Shown: positions 37,866 to 47,083, counted from the first letter of the stretch. The stretch is 64,000 bases of DNA from Leucobacter denitrificans (GCF_014396385.1 NZ_CP060716.1:124001-188000), one strand, 5' to 3'. Made by a program: numbers and translations. The notes: generated by a model not told the origin, from the letters alone.

Positions 37866-38170
37866 ACACCTCTGCCGAGTTCGCAGACGCTGCGAGACTG
37901 ATGGATATTAGGCTCTCGACAGGAAGAACCGGGGTGTGTTGGGACAACGCCGTAGCCGAGAGCTGGTTTGCGTCGTTAAAGAACGAGCACTGGCACCACC
38001 ACTCGTATGCGACACGTGCCAGGGCAAGGCTTGCGGTTGCTGAATATATTGAAGTGTTCTACAACCGTAAACGCCGTCATTCAACGCTCGGGTATCGCAC
38101 CCCTGCATCTGTGATGGGCGCGTTCTTCGACCGTGTGCTACCAGTAGCTGATGATCAGCAAGCTGCGTAA
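37866..38170 (+). pseudogene. IS3-family transposase C-terminal fragment (different element)
   Basis: Reads YTSAEFADAARLMDIRLSTG, RTGVCWDNAVAESWFASLKN with the catalytic Glu, and FYNRKRRHSTLGYRTPASVM. The upstream two thirds, including both catalytic aspartates, are missing: the intact IS3 element cuts in just at the conserved SDRGxQYTS position. Not related closely to that IS3. The true 5' part is not in the window. Confidence 0.88.
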
Positions 38171-38439
38171 CCATCTGTAACTGAATCAATAATTAAGCGT
38201 TCTCACGTCTACAAAACTTGACACAGCCCACGTCTTCCGAGGGACCAGACGTTTTTAGAGGGAGATGACGCCGCTTCGAGATATGGATCTCTCATCGCTA
38301 AAGCTAACGTCGACGTACGGGGGTGTGCTCTCGCTCTCTGAACCGGATAAATATCCTGTGGCAACCGTTCTCAACTACATAGGCGTATCGCATCAGGGCA
38401 CCGACCTGGGCGGGATGTTCCAAGGCGTAGGAGCATGGA

Positions 38440-38698
38440 GTGAAGTTTCTTTTGATGCGGTATGGGGTTTTCTGTGTTTTTCTCGGCGAGCTGGCCATCC
38501 TTACACCACCGGTCGGGATGATATCGTTCATCATGCACAAACTGGTAGTCCCCCGAGGTAAACATGGGTCAGAAGATTACGCTCGGCAACGTCTTCGCCT
38601 CCGTGAGCTGGTTCATTCCCATGGCCATAGTCGCGTGTCTCGTGCTGATATTCCTTCCGGACATTGCTTTATGGCTACCGAACATGATGGACGGGTAA
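38440..38698 (+). pseudogene. TRAP-transporter large permease (DctM-type) C-terminal remnant
   Basis: Translates, with frame changes near 38465 and 38558, as SFDAVWFGV-like sequence, FCVFLGELAILTPPVGMISF, IMHKLV, then GQKITLGNVFASVSWFIPMA and DIALWLPNMMDG with a stop. This is the end of the large membrane subunit of TRAP uptake systems. Upstream parts are gone. It may be a former uptake gene of the acyl-CoA cluster that starts just beyond. Confidence 0.65.
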
Positions 38699-38790
38699 GG
38701 TTCGTACACTTTTGGCAGGGGATTGAGCTAGCGTGAAATTCTGGCGAATGCTTGCTTTCGGTCCTGTCATGAATAGGGCCCGATAAGGAA

Positions 38791-38835
38791 AAGCAGGGGG
38801 TGAGCGCGATTTGCGATCGCGCTCACCCCCTGCTT
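38791..38835. terminator. 20-bp perfect stem-loop, bidirectional terminator
   Basis: A 20-base arm (starting AAGCAGGGGGTGAG) pairs perfectly across the five-base loop TTGCG. It ends the minus-strand thiolase-like gene and separates the catabolic cluster from the IS-rich island. Confidence 0.75.
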
Positions 38836-38881
38836 GGGTCTCTTGCTGAATGGGATCGTGTTGTGTTCAGCAGGCCAATCG

Positions 38882-40030
38882 CTAATCAGTCACGAGCACC
38901 AGAGAAGCACTCTGGGGGCCGAAGGCGTTTGAAACTACAGCTACCTGTGCCCCTTCGACTTGACGCTCGCCGAGTTGCCCACGCAGTTGCTGCGTCGCTT
39001 CAGCAAGGAAACCGAGCCCATGGAGTCGGCCCTCAGCGAGTTGCCCACCACTAGTATTCATGGGCAACGAGCCACCGGGGCCAATGGTTTTACCCCCATC
39101 AACCCAATCTCCAAACTCACCGATTCCGCAGAAACCGAGAGCTTCAACCCAGGACATGGCTATGTGAGTGAATCCATCGTAAATTTCGGCGACGTCGACG
39201 TCATCTACCGTAACGCTTGAGCGTTCCCAAAGTTTTCGTGCGCTGTCACGCGTGCCACCAAACAAGAGATCGTCAGGGAATGTCCAATCGGGTCGCGAGC
39301 CGGTGCCGTGTGATGAAGCATCGATGAATACAGGTTTTTGCTTCAGATCCTTCGCGCGCTCCTCAGTCGTGATCAGCACTGCAACAGCGCCGCTGCCAGG
39401 ATAATCGCAATCGAGAAGTCGGAGCGGTTCAGCCACATATCGAGCCGATAGATAGTCGTCCATGGTGATCGGATCGCGAAGCATTGCGCGTTCGTTCATA
39501 GCTGACCATTTCCGAGCGTTCACAGCAATCGCGCCGTAGTCTTCTTCGCGAATGCCATACTCGAATTTACGACGTTGCTTTCGCATTCCCATGACCGGGA
39601 GAACAGCCCCGGCTGCTCCGTATGGAAGGAGATATTGAGCGGCACCCTCGGCAGGAGGGAACTGTGTTTGCCCACTCATTTGACCCCATTCACGGGTGAT
39701 AGCGCGAATGACCAGGGCCACTTCACAATGACCGCTTGCTACCGCCATTTCTGCTTGGATCACAGCCGAAAGGGCGGAGGCACCGGTTGCAGCGAAATCT
39801 CCGAAATCTGAAAGGCTCTCGATGCCGAGGAGGCGTTGAAAATCGACGGCGGCCTCACCCGTCGAGCCGGGGTACTCGTAGATGCCGTCGATATCTTGGA
39901 TATCGATGCCGGAGTCAGCTACGGCGGCTTTGACTGCATCCACCGCGAGTACCCGAGCCTGCAGACCAAGCTCGCGACTGATCTGAGAGTAACCGACTCC
40001 GACAACTGCTGTTTTGCGACCGAAACTCAT
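38882..40030 (-). CDS. Thiolase-like lipid-transfer protein, candidate Ltp2-type aldolase
   Basis: 382 residues of the thiolase superfamily (SCP-x/Ltp group): AVVGVGYSQISRELGLQARV, DIQDIDGIYEYPG, DVAEIYDGFTHIAMSWVEAL, GSLPMNTSGGQLAEGRLHG. Where thiolases have the nucleophilic Cys (NxCxSG), this protein has FAATGASALSAV, so it cannot be a normal thiolase. Ltp2 of steroid degradation lacks this cysteine too and is a retro-aldolase that works with a DUF35 partner. Here the DUF35 gene lies directly upstream and overlaps by four bases (ATGA). I therefore favour an aldolase role; not proven. Confidence 0.8.
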   Translation of the reverse strand: MSFGRKTAVVGVGYSQISRELGLQARVLAVDAVKAAVADSGIDIQDIDGIYEYPGSTGEAAVDFQRLLGIESLSDFGDFAATGASALSAVIQAEMAVASGHCEVALVIRAITREWGQMSGQTQFPPAEGAAQYLLPYGAAGAVLPVMGMRKQRRKFEYGIREEDYGAIAVNARKWSAMNERAMLRDPITMDDYLSARYVAEPLRLLDCDYPGSGAVAVLITTEERAKDLKQKPVFIDASSHGTGSRPDWTFPDDLLFGGTRDSARKLWERSSVTVDDVDVAEIYDGFTHIAMSWVEALGFCGIGEFGDWVDGGKTIGPGGSLPMNTSGGQLAEGRLHGLGFLAEATQQLRGQLGERQVEGAQVAVVSNAFGPQSASLVLVTD

Positions 40031-40449
40031 GCTGCAACCTCCTGCTGGCTGGGACGGAATTGTGGGAGGCTGTACTCTCCTCGTTCTTCGAACACTACTT
40101 CGACAGCCATGCCGATGGTAATATCTTCAGGGTTTGCCTCAAGGATGTTGGTCAGAATACGGATACCCGGATAATCATCAAGCTCCACGAGTGCGAGCAC
40201 TAAGGGTAAGTCCTCGACGAATGCGGGATGGAATGCTTGATGAAGCACTGAAAATGAATATACCGTCCCAGTGCCGGCAACGGGGACCGGAATGGGGTCA
40301 GTGTCGATATCGAAACGTTCCGCTCGATCATTTGGAGGAAACTGAACGAAATCGGTTCCTTCAAAACCCTGAATGACAAGTTCGCCTTTTCGAGCGTGTT
40401 CCCAATAGAAAGCACTAGCCGTACTTGGAACAGGTGCTGGTTTTTCCAT
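40027..40449 (-). CDS. DUF35 OB-fold acyl-CoA-associated protein
   Basis: 140 residues. The OB-fold part is clear (VAGTGTVYSFSVLHQAFHPA, LPLVLALVELDDYPGIRILT, IGMAVEVVFEE). DUF35 proteins normally start with a four-cysteine zinc ribbon. None of those cysteines is present; the region reads FEGTDFVQFPPNDRAERFD. Its stop overlaps the start of the thiolase-like gene, so the two are probably a complex, as known for Ltp2 with the DUF35 domain of ChsH2. First gene of the operon, divergent from the CoA-transferase gene. Confidence 0.85.
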   Translation of the reverse strand: MEKPAPVPSTASAFYWEHARKGELVIQGFEGTDFVQFPPNDRAERFDIDTDPIPVPVAGTGTVYSFSVLHQAFHPAFVEDLPLVLALVELDDYPGIRILTNILEANPEDITIGMAVEVVFEERGEYSLPQFRPSQQEVAA

Positions 40450-40632
40450 AGCTCACCTCACTGTGATTAGTAATACTTGTAAGAGACATAAAGGAGTGTA
40501 CTATCGATTCGTGTCTAGTACTGACTCGACTCTCGTAAGCCTTATGGTATACCATGCAGGGAAGGCTTATTCTTCGCTCTTTTATTACGGGTAAGTGGGT
40601 AATGAGGGCCACAGACACAGTGAGGTGGATTA
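40450..40632. promoter_or_regulatory. Divergent promoter region with palindrome and weak operator
   Basis: It holds the perfect 12-bp palindrome ATGGTATACCAT (40544-40555) and, on the minus strand, a weak match to the cluster motif (TACCATA-AGGCT-TACGAGAG, 40530-40549). Both could control the divergent DUF35 and CoA-transferase operons. Confidence 0.35.
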
Positions 40633-41856
40633 ATGGGAAATATTCTTGAAGGCGTAAAGATTGTGGAGCTTGCTTCATGGACGTTCGTGCCAAGCGCAGG
40701 TGTTGCGTTAGCAGACTGGGGCGCAGACGTGGTCAAGGTCGAGGATACTCGGGGCGGCGACCCGGGTCGCGCCTTGGTGGTGGGGGGCCTCACTAGGGAG
40801 AAATCTCGCACGGGCCAGGACTTCATGCTGGAACTGGGAAATCGCGGGAAGCGGAGCGTCGGACTCAACCTGAAAAGCGAGGAGGGCCTCGCAATTTTCA
40901 AGAAGCTCGTCTCCGAAGCAGATGTATTTCTCACCAACTGGCTTCCGGCTGTACTTGAGAGAGCGAAGATCGACCTAGATGAACTGCGTGCGGCAAACCC
41001 GAGGCTGATTGTTGCGCAGGGCACAGGGCAAGGTACCGAAGGGCCGGACGCAAGCGCGCCGGGCTTTGACGCGACGGCCTATTTTGCGCGGAGCGGCTAC
41101 TCGTTCTCGCTCAGTGCACCTGATTCAATTATGCCCTTCCGCCAGACCCCGGCACTTGGAGACCTTCCCGCGGGCCTCACCCTTGCCGGGGGTGTTCTGG
41201 GTGCCTTGTACCACCGTGAGCGCACCGGTGAGGCACTTCCTGTCGAGGTCTCATTGCTGGCGCAGGCAATGTGGACGATCGCGCCCGACATCACAGCGGC
41301 AGATTTCTTCGAAGACGTTGATCTCGTGCCGAAGCCTCCACTCGGAGTCGGGTTTAACGCTGTAGGCCATCCCTACAAGACATCCGATGATCGTTGGATT
41401 CAACTGATGTTTCTGCAGCCGGACAAGAACTGGGGAGAGTTTATACGGCGGGTGGGTCTGCCTGAGCTCGCAGAGGATGAACGTTTTACTCCGGCACAGA
41501 ATCTCTTCAAAAATAGCCAAGAACTTACAGATATTCTTACTGCCCACTTTGCGGCAAAACCATATGATTACTGGGTCGAGACGCTTAAAGATGAGACCGG
41601 CGCGTGGAGCCCAATCAAGTCCCCCAAAGAAGTTCTTGATGACCCACAGACCGAAGCAAACGGCTATTTCATCCAAAACACGTCTGAAAACGGGATACAG
41701 TACCGCCAGGTAGCGCCCCCGATCCGTTTCAACAAGGAAACGCCGGCAGCATCTAGTGCACCTGAGTACGCTGAGCATACCGAGCAGGTGCTCTTAGAAC
41801 TCGGCTACGACTGGCCGGAAATTATCAGCGCGAAGGACAACGGAGTGGTTTCTTAA
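40633..41856 (+). CDS. CaiB/BaiF-family (class III) CoA-transferase
   Basis: 407 residues. N-terminal GVKIVELASWTFVPSAGVAL, ADWGADVVKVEDTRGGDPGR and SVGLNLKSEEGLAIFKKLVS are typical. The catalytic aspartate is probably D146 in APGFDATAYFARSG. It moves CoA between carboxylic acids, activating the substrate without ATP. GAGGTGG lies upstream of the ATG. It heads the plus-strand group with thioesterase and MFS transporter after a terminator. Confidence 0.9.
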   Translation: MGNILEGVKIVELASWTFVPSAGVALADWGADVVKVEDTRGGDPGRALVVGGLTREKSRTGQDFMLELGNRGKRSVGLNLKSEEGLAIFKKLVSEADVFLTNWLPAVLERAKIDLDELRAANPRLIVAQGTGQGTEGPDASAPGFDATAYFARSGYSFSLSAPDSIMPFRQTPALGDLPAGLTLAGGVLGALYHRERTGEALPVEVSLLAQAMWTIAPDITAADFFEDVDLVPKPPLGVGFNAVGHPYKTSDDRWIQLMFLQPDKNWGEFIRRVGLPELAEDERFTPAQNLFKNSQELTDILTAHFAAKPYDYWVETLKDETGAWSPIKSPKEVLDDPQTEANGYFIQNTSENGIQYRQVAPPIRFNKETPAASSAPEYAEHTEQVLLELGYDWPEIISAKDNGVVS

Positions 41857-41864
41857 ACACTTCT

Positions 41865-41914
41865 GTAAGAACTCCGACGGTTCAGGTACAAACCTTGACC
41901 GTCGGAGTTCTTAC
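41865..41914 (+). terminator. 17-bp perfect stem-loop after the CoA-transferase gene
   Basis: GTAAGAACTCCGACGGT (41865-41881) pairs perfectly with 41898-41914 across 16 bases, nine bases after the CoA-transferase stop. Confidence 0.7.
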
Positions 41915-41997
41915 GTTCGGGTGTAACAGTCACGAATGCATACCTGTCGAGCCGATCGCGGCATGTCATAACGAGCGCAACGAAGCGAGGTTTAATA

Positions 41998-42837
41998 TTG
42001 AGTTCCCATTCTGTAAATGCTCTGGGTAGTCCATCCAATCATGACTCTAGATCCGAGCTTGAAGGGTACACGCCCTGGGCACTCTTCGGAATGACTCAGA
42101 GAGATTTACCCGGCCCTGTGCAACAACGAGGAATAGTCGGTTCGGAGGCCGTTGACCTTGATGGTTCGATTCGTGCTGGAGCGCTCGGGGTATTCGCTGA
42201 TACCGTCTTCGCCGGTCCCGTGATGCAGAACCGTCCTTCGCCGACATTCGGAATTGTCACCTCAGAGCTGTCGATGAATTTTCCCACGACAATGCCGTCA
42301 TTCGGTGAGCTTATTTCGATGCGTCAAGACACCGTGGAGGTCACACGCGTAGGCGGGAACGTCACAGGGGTGATACTTGGCGAGGGAAATCGTGTGCTTT
42401 CCACGGTACACATCGCTTTGCGATTTATCGACCATGGCCGAGAGTACGAACCGCTGGGTCTCCCCAAGATGGATGCGCCGGGCTTTTCGCTAGCAACATT
42501 ACTGGGAGTACCTGAGGCGCAAGAAGGAGAAGCTTTCTTGCGCAAAAAAGTGGCGCCTCACTTGGCTAATCCCTCGGGTATGCTCCATGGGGGTATCGCG
42601 GTGACCATTCTCGAGTACGTTGCGTCTCGCGCAGTGCATGAGGAGACGTCGGCCTGGGAGTGCGAGAGCTTACGCGTGAACTATCTTCGTCCGGCGCCTC
42701 TCGGCGAAGAGGTGAAAGTCACCGCTCGACGGGTCCATACGGGAAGGAACCTTTGCGTTGCTGATGCAAAAATCGCCTTGCCCAATGGAAAAGTGACAAA
42801 TATCGCTCGGCTCAGTTACCGGAAGGTGCAAGAGTGA
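41998..42837 (+). CDS. Double-hotdog thioesterase (PaaI/acyl-CoA thioesterase type)
   Basis: 279 residues forming two hotdog units. The first has GSIRAGALGVFADTVFAGPV and the second GMLHGGIAVTILEYVASRAV with the HGG motif, then VNYLRPAPLGEEVKVTARRV. Such proteins hydrolyse acyl-CoA. The start TTG at 41998 has AGCGAGG nine bases upstream; an internal ATG is less likely because of the conserved N-terminal helix. The stop overlaps the GTG of the MFS gene, so the two are coupled. Confidence 0.8.
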   Translation: MSSHSVNALGSPSNHDSRSELEGYTPWALFGMTQRDLPGPVQQRGIVGSEAVDLDGSIRAGALGVFADTVFAGPVMQNRPSPTFGIVTSELSMNFPTTMPSFGELISMRQDTVEVTRVGGNVTGVILGEGNRVLSTVHIALRFIDHGREYEPLGLPKMDAPGFSLATLLGVPEAQEGEAFLRKKVAPHLANPSGMLHGGIAVTILEYVASRAVHEETSAWECESLRVNYLRPAPLGEEVKVTARRVHTGRNLCVADAKIALPNGKVTNIARLSYRKVQE

Positions 42838-44240
42838 CTCGCGGGACCGCTCTGAAATATCCAGTATGGCTTGTGAGCGGAACACTCAGTATGAGTGGAC
42901 TGGCAGCCTCGCTCAATCAGACTCTGGTTATTCCCCTTCTTCCCATTTTTCCTATCGAACTCGGTGTTTCTGCCGACGCAGCGACTTGGCTCGTTACCAT
43001 CACCCTCTTGATCGGAGCAATCAGTGTTCCGACGCTTTCTCGGCTTGCTGACCTGTATGGAAAACGCCCCATCCTGCTCGTATGCCTAGCAATCATGGCA
43101 GCTGGCGCGTTGATTTCCGCGCTGGCCAACGGATACGCCGCCCTGTTTATTGGCCGAGCATTGGCGGGCTTTGGCATGGCGCTCATTCCGATCGGGATGA
43201 GTATTCTTCGAGATACGTTACCGCCTGAACGCGTCGGATCCGCAGTTGCTTTGATGAGTGCGACCCTTGGGTTTGGTGGCGCACTCGGTCTGCCTTTATC
43301 TGGTTTAATCTACGACGCCGTGGGCTGGCGGTGGGTGTTTGGGTTCATGTTTTTGGTGCCCTTACTCTTGATCGCCGCCGTCCTTATTGTGGTGCGTGGG
43401 CCAAACATCAAGGCAGGTGGACGGTTCGACTTTATCGGCGCCACGGCACTCTCGGTAGTGATCGCGGGCGTTCTTCTCGTTGTGTCGCGTGGATCGATTT
43501 GGGAATGGACCTCGTTCACCACGATCGGGTTATCAATTTTTTCTATCGTAGTGCTCGCGGCATGGATTCCATTCCAATTGCGCACCCGCGACCCCATCCT
43601 GCACCTTCGTACGATGGCGACTCGGACGGTCGCTTTTACAAATATCGCTGCCGTCTTCGTTGGGTTTGCGTTGTTTGTGAGCATGCTTTTAGCGATGCAA
43701 CAGTTGCAGGCTCCGCTGGGTACCGGGTACGGGCTGGGACTGTCAGTGACCGAGGCGGGCCTGTGGATGGTGCCGTCAGGCCTCGCAATGGTGGTATTGT
43801 CGCCGCTGAATGGTTACCTGCTGAACCGGGTTGGAGGCAAGGCCGTACTAATCGCAGGAACAGTGATTATCGCCCTTGGATACGTTGCGCGGAACATTTT
43901 TTATCACACGCCCCTCGAAGTGTCGTTTGCTGCAGCTCTCGTCAGTATCGGCACAGCATTTGCGTATGCAGCTATGCCCACCCTCATCATGTCGGCAGTG
44001 CCCCTTGAACAGACTGCGTCAGCGAATGGGCTGAACACGGTGCTGCGACAGGTGGGTACTTCCGTATCGAGTGCAGCGGTTGCGGCTGTTGTCTCAATAA
44101 CATATGTTTTAGTCGATGGCGGGTCGTACCCGACGTGGAACGGCATCGTGATTCTTAATATCGTTGCTGCTGTAGCTGCGCTGGTGGGTGGGGCAGCCGC
44201 GTTAGCGATCCCACGCTCTCAAATAGTTCCGGTTCACTGA
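42834..44240 (+). CDS. MFS transporter, DHA2 (14-helix) family
   Basis: 468 residues, about 14 membrane segments. Motif A is SRLADLYGKRPILLV and motif C-like GFGGALGLPLSGLIYDAVGW is present. The DHA2 family exports drugs and small acids by proton antiport; here it may carry a substrate or product of the cluster. GTG start overlaps the thioesterase stop. A broken paralog of its N-terminus lies at 52323-52502. Confidence 0.88.
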   Translation: MTRGTALKYPVWLVSGTLSMSGLAASLNQTLVIPLLPIFPIELGVSADAATWLVTITLLIGAISVPTLSRLADLYGKRPILLVCLAIMAAGALISALANGYAALFIGRALAGFGMALIPIGMSILRDTLPPERVGSAVALMSATLGFGGALGLPLSGLIYDAVGWRWVFGFMFLVPLLLIAAVLIVVRGPNIKAGGRFDFIGATALSVVIAGVLLVVSRGSIWEWTSFTTIGLSIFSIVVLAAWIPFQLRTRDPILHLRTMATRTVAFTNIAAVFVGFALFVSMLLAMQQLQAPLGTGYGLGLSVTEAGLWMVPSGLAMVVLSPLNGYLLNRVGGKAVLIAGTVIIALGYVARNIFYHTPLEVSFAAALVSIGTAFAYAAMPTLIMSAVPLEQTASANGLNTVLRQVGTSVSSAAVAAVVSITYVLVDGGSYPTWNGIVILNIVAAVAALVGGAAALAIPRSQIVPVH

Positions 44241-44252
44241 GAACGAAACGCA

Positions 44253-44948
44253 TCATTTCGCCGTGAGTTGACGTTCGAAACCATCGAGAAGCGCCGAGAG
44301 ACCCGTCTCAAAATCGTCGTCTGACACCATAGCCAGTTGGATTTCTTCAGTACGGAGAAGTTCCTTGAGTGCTGGCATCTCATCAGTGATGAGGAGAGTC
44401 TGCCGGTCATCGAGGGTGACCGCTTCGTTGAGCATCGCAGTTCGTTCTGTGAGTACGATTCCGTTCGTGAATGTTGTGACTGAGCTTACCAGCTGCCAAG
44501 CAACTAGCGGGGCAAAACCTGCAGCCATGAGCGTTTTGAGGATCAAATCGATCCGTGTAAATGCATGGATGCCAGCCTTTAAAGAAAAAGAATTCTGTCG
44601 AATAAGGATTAGGTCGGCGAGGGCTGCATCCTGGCGCAATATTCGGCGAATGGTACGTTGATACGTTTCGATGAACGTTCGCCAGTCGCTGAAGTCTTCG
44701 GGGTTCGGGAGCTGGGCGTACAGTAAACCGACTGCACGGTCACTCATTGCTCGGAGCAGATCATCCTTCTTGCGAAAATACCAATAGATACTGGTGACGC
44801 CAACATCGAGCGTGCGTGCGAGCTCGGGCATACTCAAACTCTCGACCGAAGATTCTTTGATGACGGCGAAGGCCCCGTCGATGATGCGATCGGGGGTAAT
44901 AGATCCGCGCTCCCGGCGCTGGGGCGTTTTAGATTTCTGAGTGACCAT
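44253..44948 (-). CDS. TetR-family regulator (paralog of 59726-60430)
   Basis: 231 residues from the ATG at 44948. The HTH domain reads RRERGSITPDRIIDGAFAVI, SLSMPELARTLDVGVTSIYW, YFRKKDDLLRAM. The same pattern is shared with the second TetR at 59726. A 17-bp perfect palindrome overlaps its start codon, so it probably represses itself. It converges on the MFS transporter, which it may control. A TTG at 44966 would place the operator inside the gene and is rejected. Confidence 0.9.
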   Translation of the reverse strand: MVTQKSKTPQRRERGSITPDRIIDGAFAVIKESSVESLSMPELARTLDVGVTSIYWYFRKKDDLLRAMSDRAVGLLYAQLPNPEDFSDWRTFIETYQRTIRRILRQDAALADLILIRQNSFSLKAGIHAFTRIDLILKTLMAAGFAPLVAWQLVSSVTTFTNGIVLTERTAMLNEAVTLDDRQTLLITDEMPALKELLRTEEIQLAMVSDDDFETGLSALLDGFERQLTAK

Positions 44949-44963
44949 AGAATCGTATTCTAT
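44947..44963. promoter_or_regulatory. 17-bp perfect palindrome, candidate TetR operator
   Basis: ATAGAAT-CGT-ATTCTAT overlaps the ATG of the TetR gene and lies between it and the second CoA-transferase-like gene. Confidence 0.55.
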
Positions 44964-45083
44964 CAAGTCGTGCCCGTTGTCCCTTTACAACGATGGCGGC
45001 CGTCGCCTGTGCCAGGCCTACTATTTTTGCAAGTTGTTAAGATGTTAAGGACGTGTTTTCAATCCTATGAAGCTTTCTCCGCT

Positions 45084-46388
45084 ATGACTCCTGACTCACC
45101 GACCATGACGGCCCTGACTCGTTGGGCTCAGTCGGGGCTGATGTCTCTCACGGGAGAACCAGGAGGGTTTACCGACTCAAGCCCGGCCTTCGCTTACGCC
45201 GCATTCGAAGTGCACCTCGAGCGTCTGACACAATGGCTCGGATTATCCAACGAAGATCCACTCGCTGATCCCGCGGTTGTTCTTGGCGGCCGAGCACGCG
45301 AGAATAATTTCACCCGGGGAGGACAAACCTCGGCGGGGGGAGCCACCAGGTTGATCCAGGGGGCCGATGGCTGGGGGGCATTGAGCCTTGCCCGGGAGAC
45401 AGATCGGGAACTCGTTCCGGCTCTTCTCGGCACTGAAATTGGAAACCAGGATATCTGGCGTGCAGTGGAACAATCTGCAAGCAGCTCGGTCAGAGCTTTG
45501 GTGGAACGAGCGGCGACGATGGGAATGCCGACAGCGATGCTGGGCGAGGCAAGGCAAGCAGCAGGGACTTCCGTCCAAATTTCCAAACCCCGAAAGCTGC
45601 AGCTTCGCGATGCGGTCGTGGTAGATCTATCGGCACTCTGGGCTGGCCCGTTGAGCACAGCTTTTCTGGCGGCAGGAGGGGCGCAGGTGATAAAGGTTGA
45701 ATTTGCAAACCGCCCGGACGGCGCACGGCAAGGCAATCAGCGTTTCTTCGACTGGCTCGGCCACCGAAAGCTGATGTGCGTCATTGAAGATAGTGCCGAA
45801 GGAGAAGCGTTCTTGGCGCGGCTGATTGATGTGGCAGATATTGTTATCGAGGCCTCACGGCCCCGTGCGCTTCATCAGCGGGGGCTCGCCTATGATCAAC
45901 GCCAACACGCTGACGGAAAAATTTGGGTGCGCATTACTGGGCACGGAACGAAAGATGGGGCAGAGCACCGCGTTGCGTTCGGAGACGATGCTGCAGTGGC
46001 TGGGGGCCTCGTCGGACGAAACCGCAGCGGCGCACCTGTCTTTATGGGGGATGCCGTCGCAGACCCCCTCACGGGTGTCAAAGTCGCAAACGAAGTTGCC
46101 GCAGCTATCGACGCTGGGGGTGGAAGGTTTATCGATATTTCGATGAGCGGTGTTGCCGCGGAGTACGCTTCGGCCATAACTTCTCTGGCCGTTTCAGGCG
46201 ACACGCGGAAACGGCCAGGAGAAGGTTGGCATGGAGAGCGCAGAGACGATGCGATGACTCCTGTTTCGGCCCCACCCCGGATTCCCCTCTCGCCTCCGGC
46301 GCACGCGCTGGGTGAAGACAACCGGGTGGTTCGGGCCCTAGTCGCCAGTCGTGAGAGTGCTTCTGGGGTGTTGCCGGGGCATTACTGA
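45084..46388 (+). CDS. CaiB/BaiF-like CoA-transferase, atypical N-terminus
   Basis: 434 residues from the ATG at 45084. The CaiB core begins only at about residue 175: VVVDLSALWAGPLSTAFLAA, GAQVIKVEFANRPDGARQGN, FFDWLGHRKLMCVI and VRITGHGTKDGAEHRVAFGD with the catalytic Asp candidate. Residues 1-170 look like the C-terminal half of a CaiB fold (WGALSLARETDRELVPALLG), so the domain order seems permuted or the gene derives from a fused pair. The frame upstream of 45084 is probably non-coding. Its end overlaps the convergent hydrolase gene by seven bases. Confidence 0.75.
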   Translation: MTPDSPTMTALTRWAQSGLMSLTGEPGGFTDSSPAFAYAAFEVHLERLTQWLGLSNEDPLADPAVVLGGRARENNFTRGGQTSAGGATRLIQGADGWGALSLARETDRELVPALLGTEIGNQDIWRAVEQSASSSVRALVERAATMGMPTAMLGEARQAAGTSVQISKPRKLQLRDAVVVDLSALWAGPLSTAFLAAGGAQVIKVEFANRPDGARQGNQRFFDWLGHRKLMCVIEDSAEGEAFLARLIDVADIVIEASRPRALHQRGLAYDQRQHADGKIWVRITGHGTKDGAEHRVAFGDDAAVAGGLVGRNRSGAPVFMGDAVADPLTGVKVANEVAAAIDAGGGRFIDISMSGVAAEYASAITSLAVSGDTRKRPGEGWHGERRDDAMTPVSAPPRIPLSPPAHALGEDNRVVRALVASRESASGVLPGHY

Positions 46389-47083
46389 GCCAAAAAGTCG
46401 AGTACTGCGCTCATAGCCTCGGCTGAGCCTGGCGCGCGGTAATGGTCGACACGGCTGAGCGTCACGAGAGTTGCGTGAGGGAGTGCTGCCATGAGGTCAT
46501 CAGCTGGTCCCACTGTATCTTCCTCACCGAGAAGAATGAGAGTTTCGACGTCAAGCTCTTTCAAACGCGAGAGTGCTGGCGGAGGTGCCGCGGTTTTCGC
46601 GTACGCCGCAACCGATTTCAAGGAGTTACCTGCACGGAGAGCCAGTTGACGTATTAATGCTACAGAGGGATCTGGCTCGGGTGAGAGCAGCTTGTCACCG
46701 AGGCTTGAAAACCCAGAAGCATCGCCCCACATTTGATCGCCGATTCCGACGAGCACGAGGCGAGTAAATGATTCGGGACTTCGCACGGCGGCACGCAGCA
46801 GCATGAGCGCTCCCGCAGAGAAACCTACTGCGGTTGTAATGCCCGATTCGTGCATGACAGCGAGCAACTCGGCGAGCATGTCGTCATCAGTGCCACTCGG
46901 TGCCGGCAGTTCCCCGTGCCCGGGTAGACCAAAAGGAACGACCCGGTAGCCGATTGTCTCCATCAGTTCATGCCAACCGGGAACCCCCCATGTAGCTTCG
47001 TGTGTGGAACCAAATCCGTGTACGAATAGGGCGGGCGCACGATCGGCGTCGTTGCTGTTCACATGAGAGTTCGTGTCGGTCAC
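46382..47083 (-). CDS. Alpha/beta hydrolase
   Basis: 233 residues. Oxyanion strand ALFVHGFGSTHEATW, nucleophile elbow GFSAGALMLL, acid in LILLGEEDTVGPADDL and histidine in RVDHYRAPGSAEAM. Possible roles are hydrolysis of a lactone, ester or ring-cleaved diketone in the cluster. It is 8 bases after the EthD-like gene and probably co-transcribed. Confidence 0.87.
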   Translation of the reverse strand: MTDTNSHVNSNDADRAPALFVHGFGSTHEATWGVPGWHELMETIGYRVVPFGLPGHGELPAPSGTDDDMLAELLAVMHESGITTAVGFSAGALMLLRAAVRSPESFTRLVLVGIGDQMWGDASGFSSLGDKLLSPEPDPSVALIRQLALRAGNSLKSVAAYAKTAAPPPALSRLKELDVETLILLGEEDTVGPADDLMAALPHATLVTLSRVDHYRAPGSAEAMSAVLDFLAQ

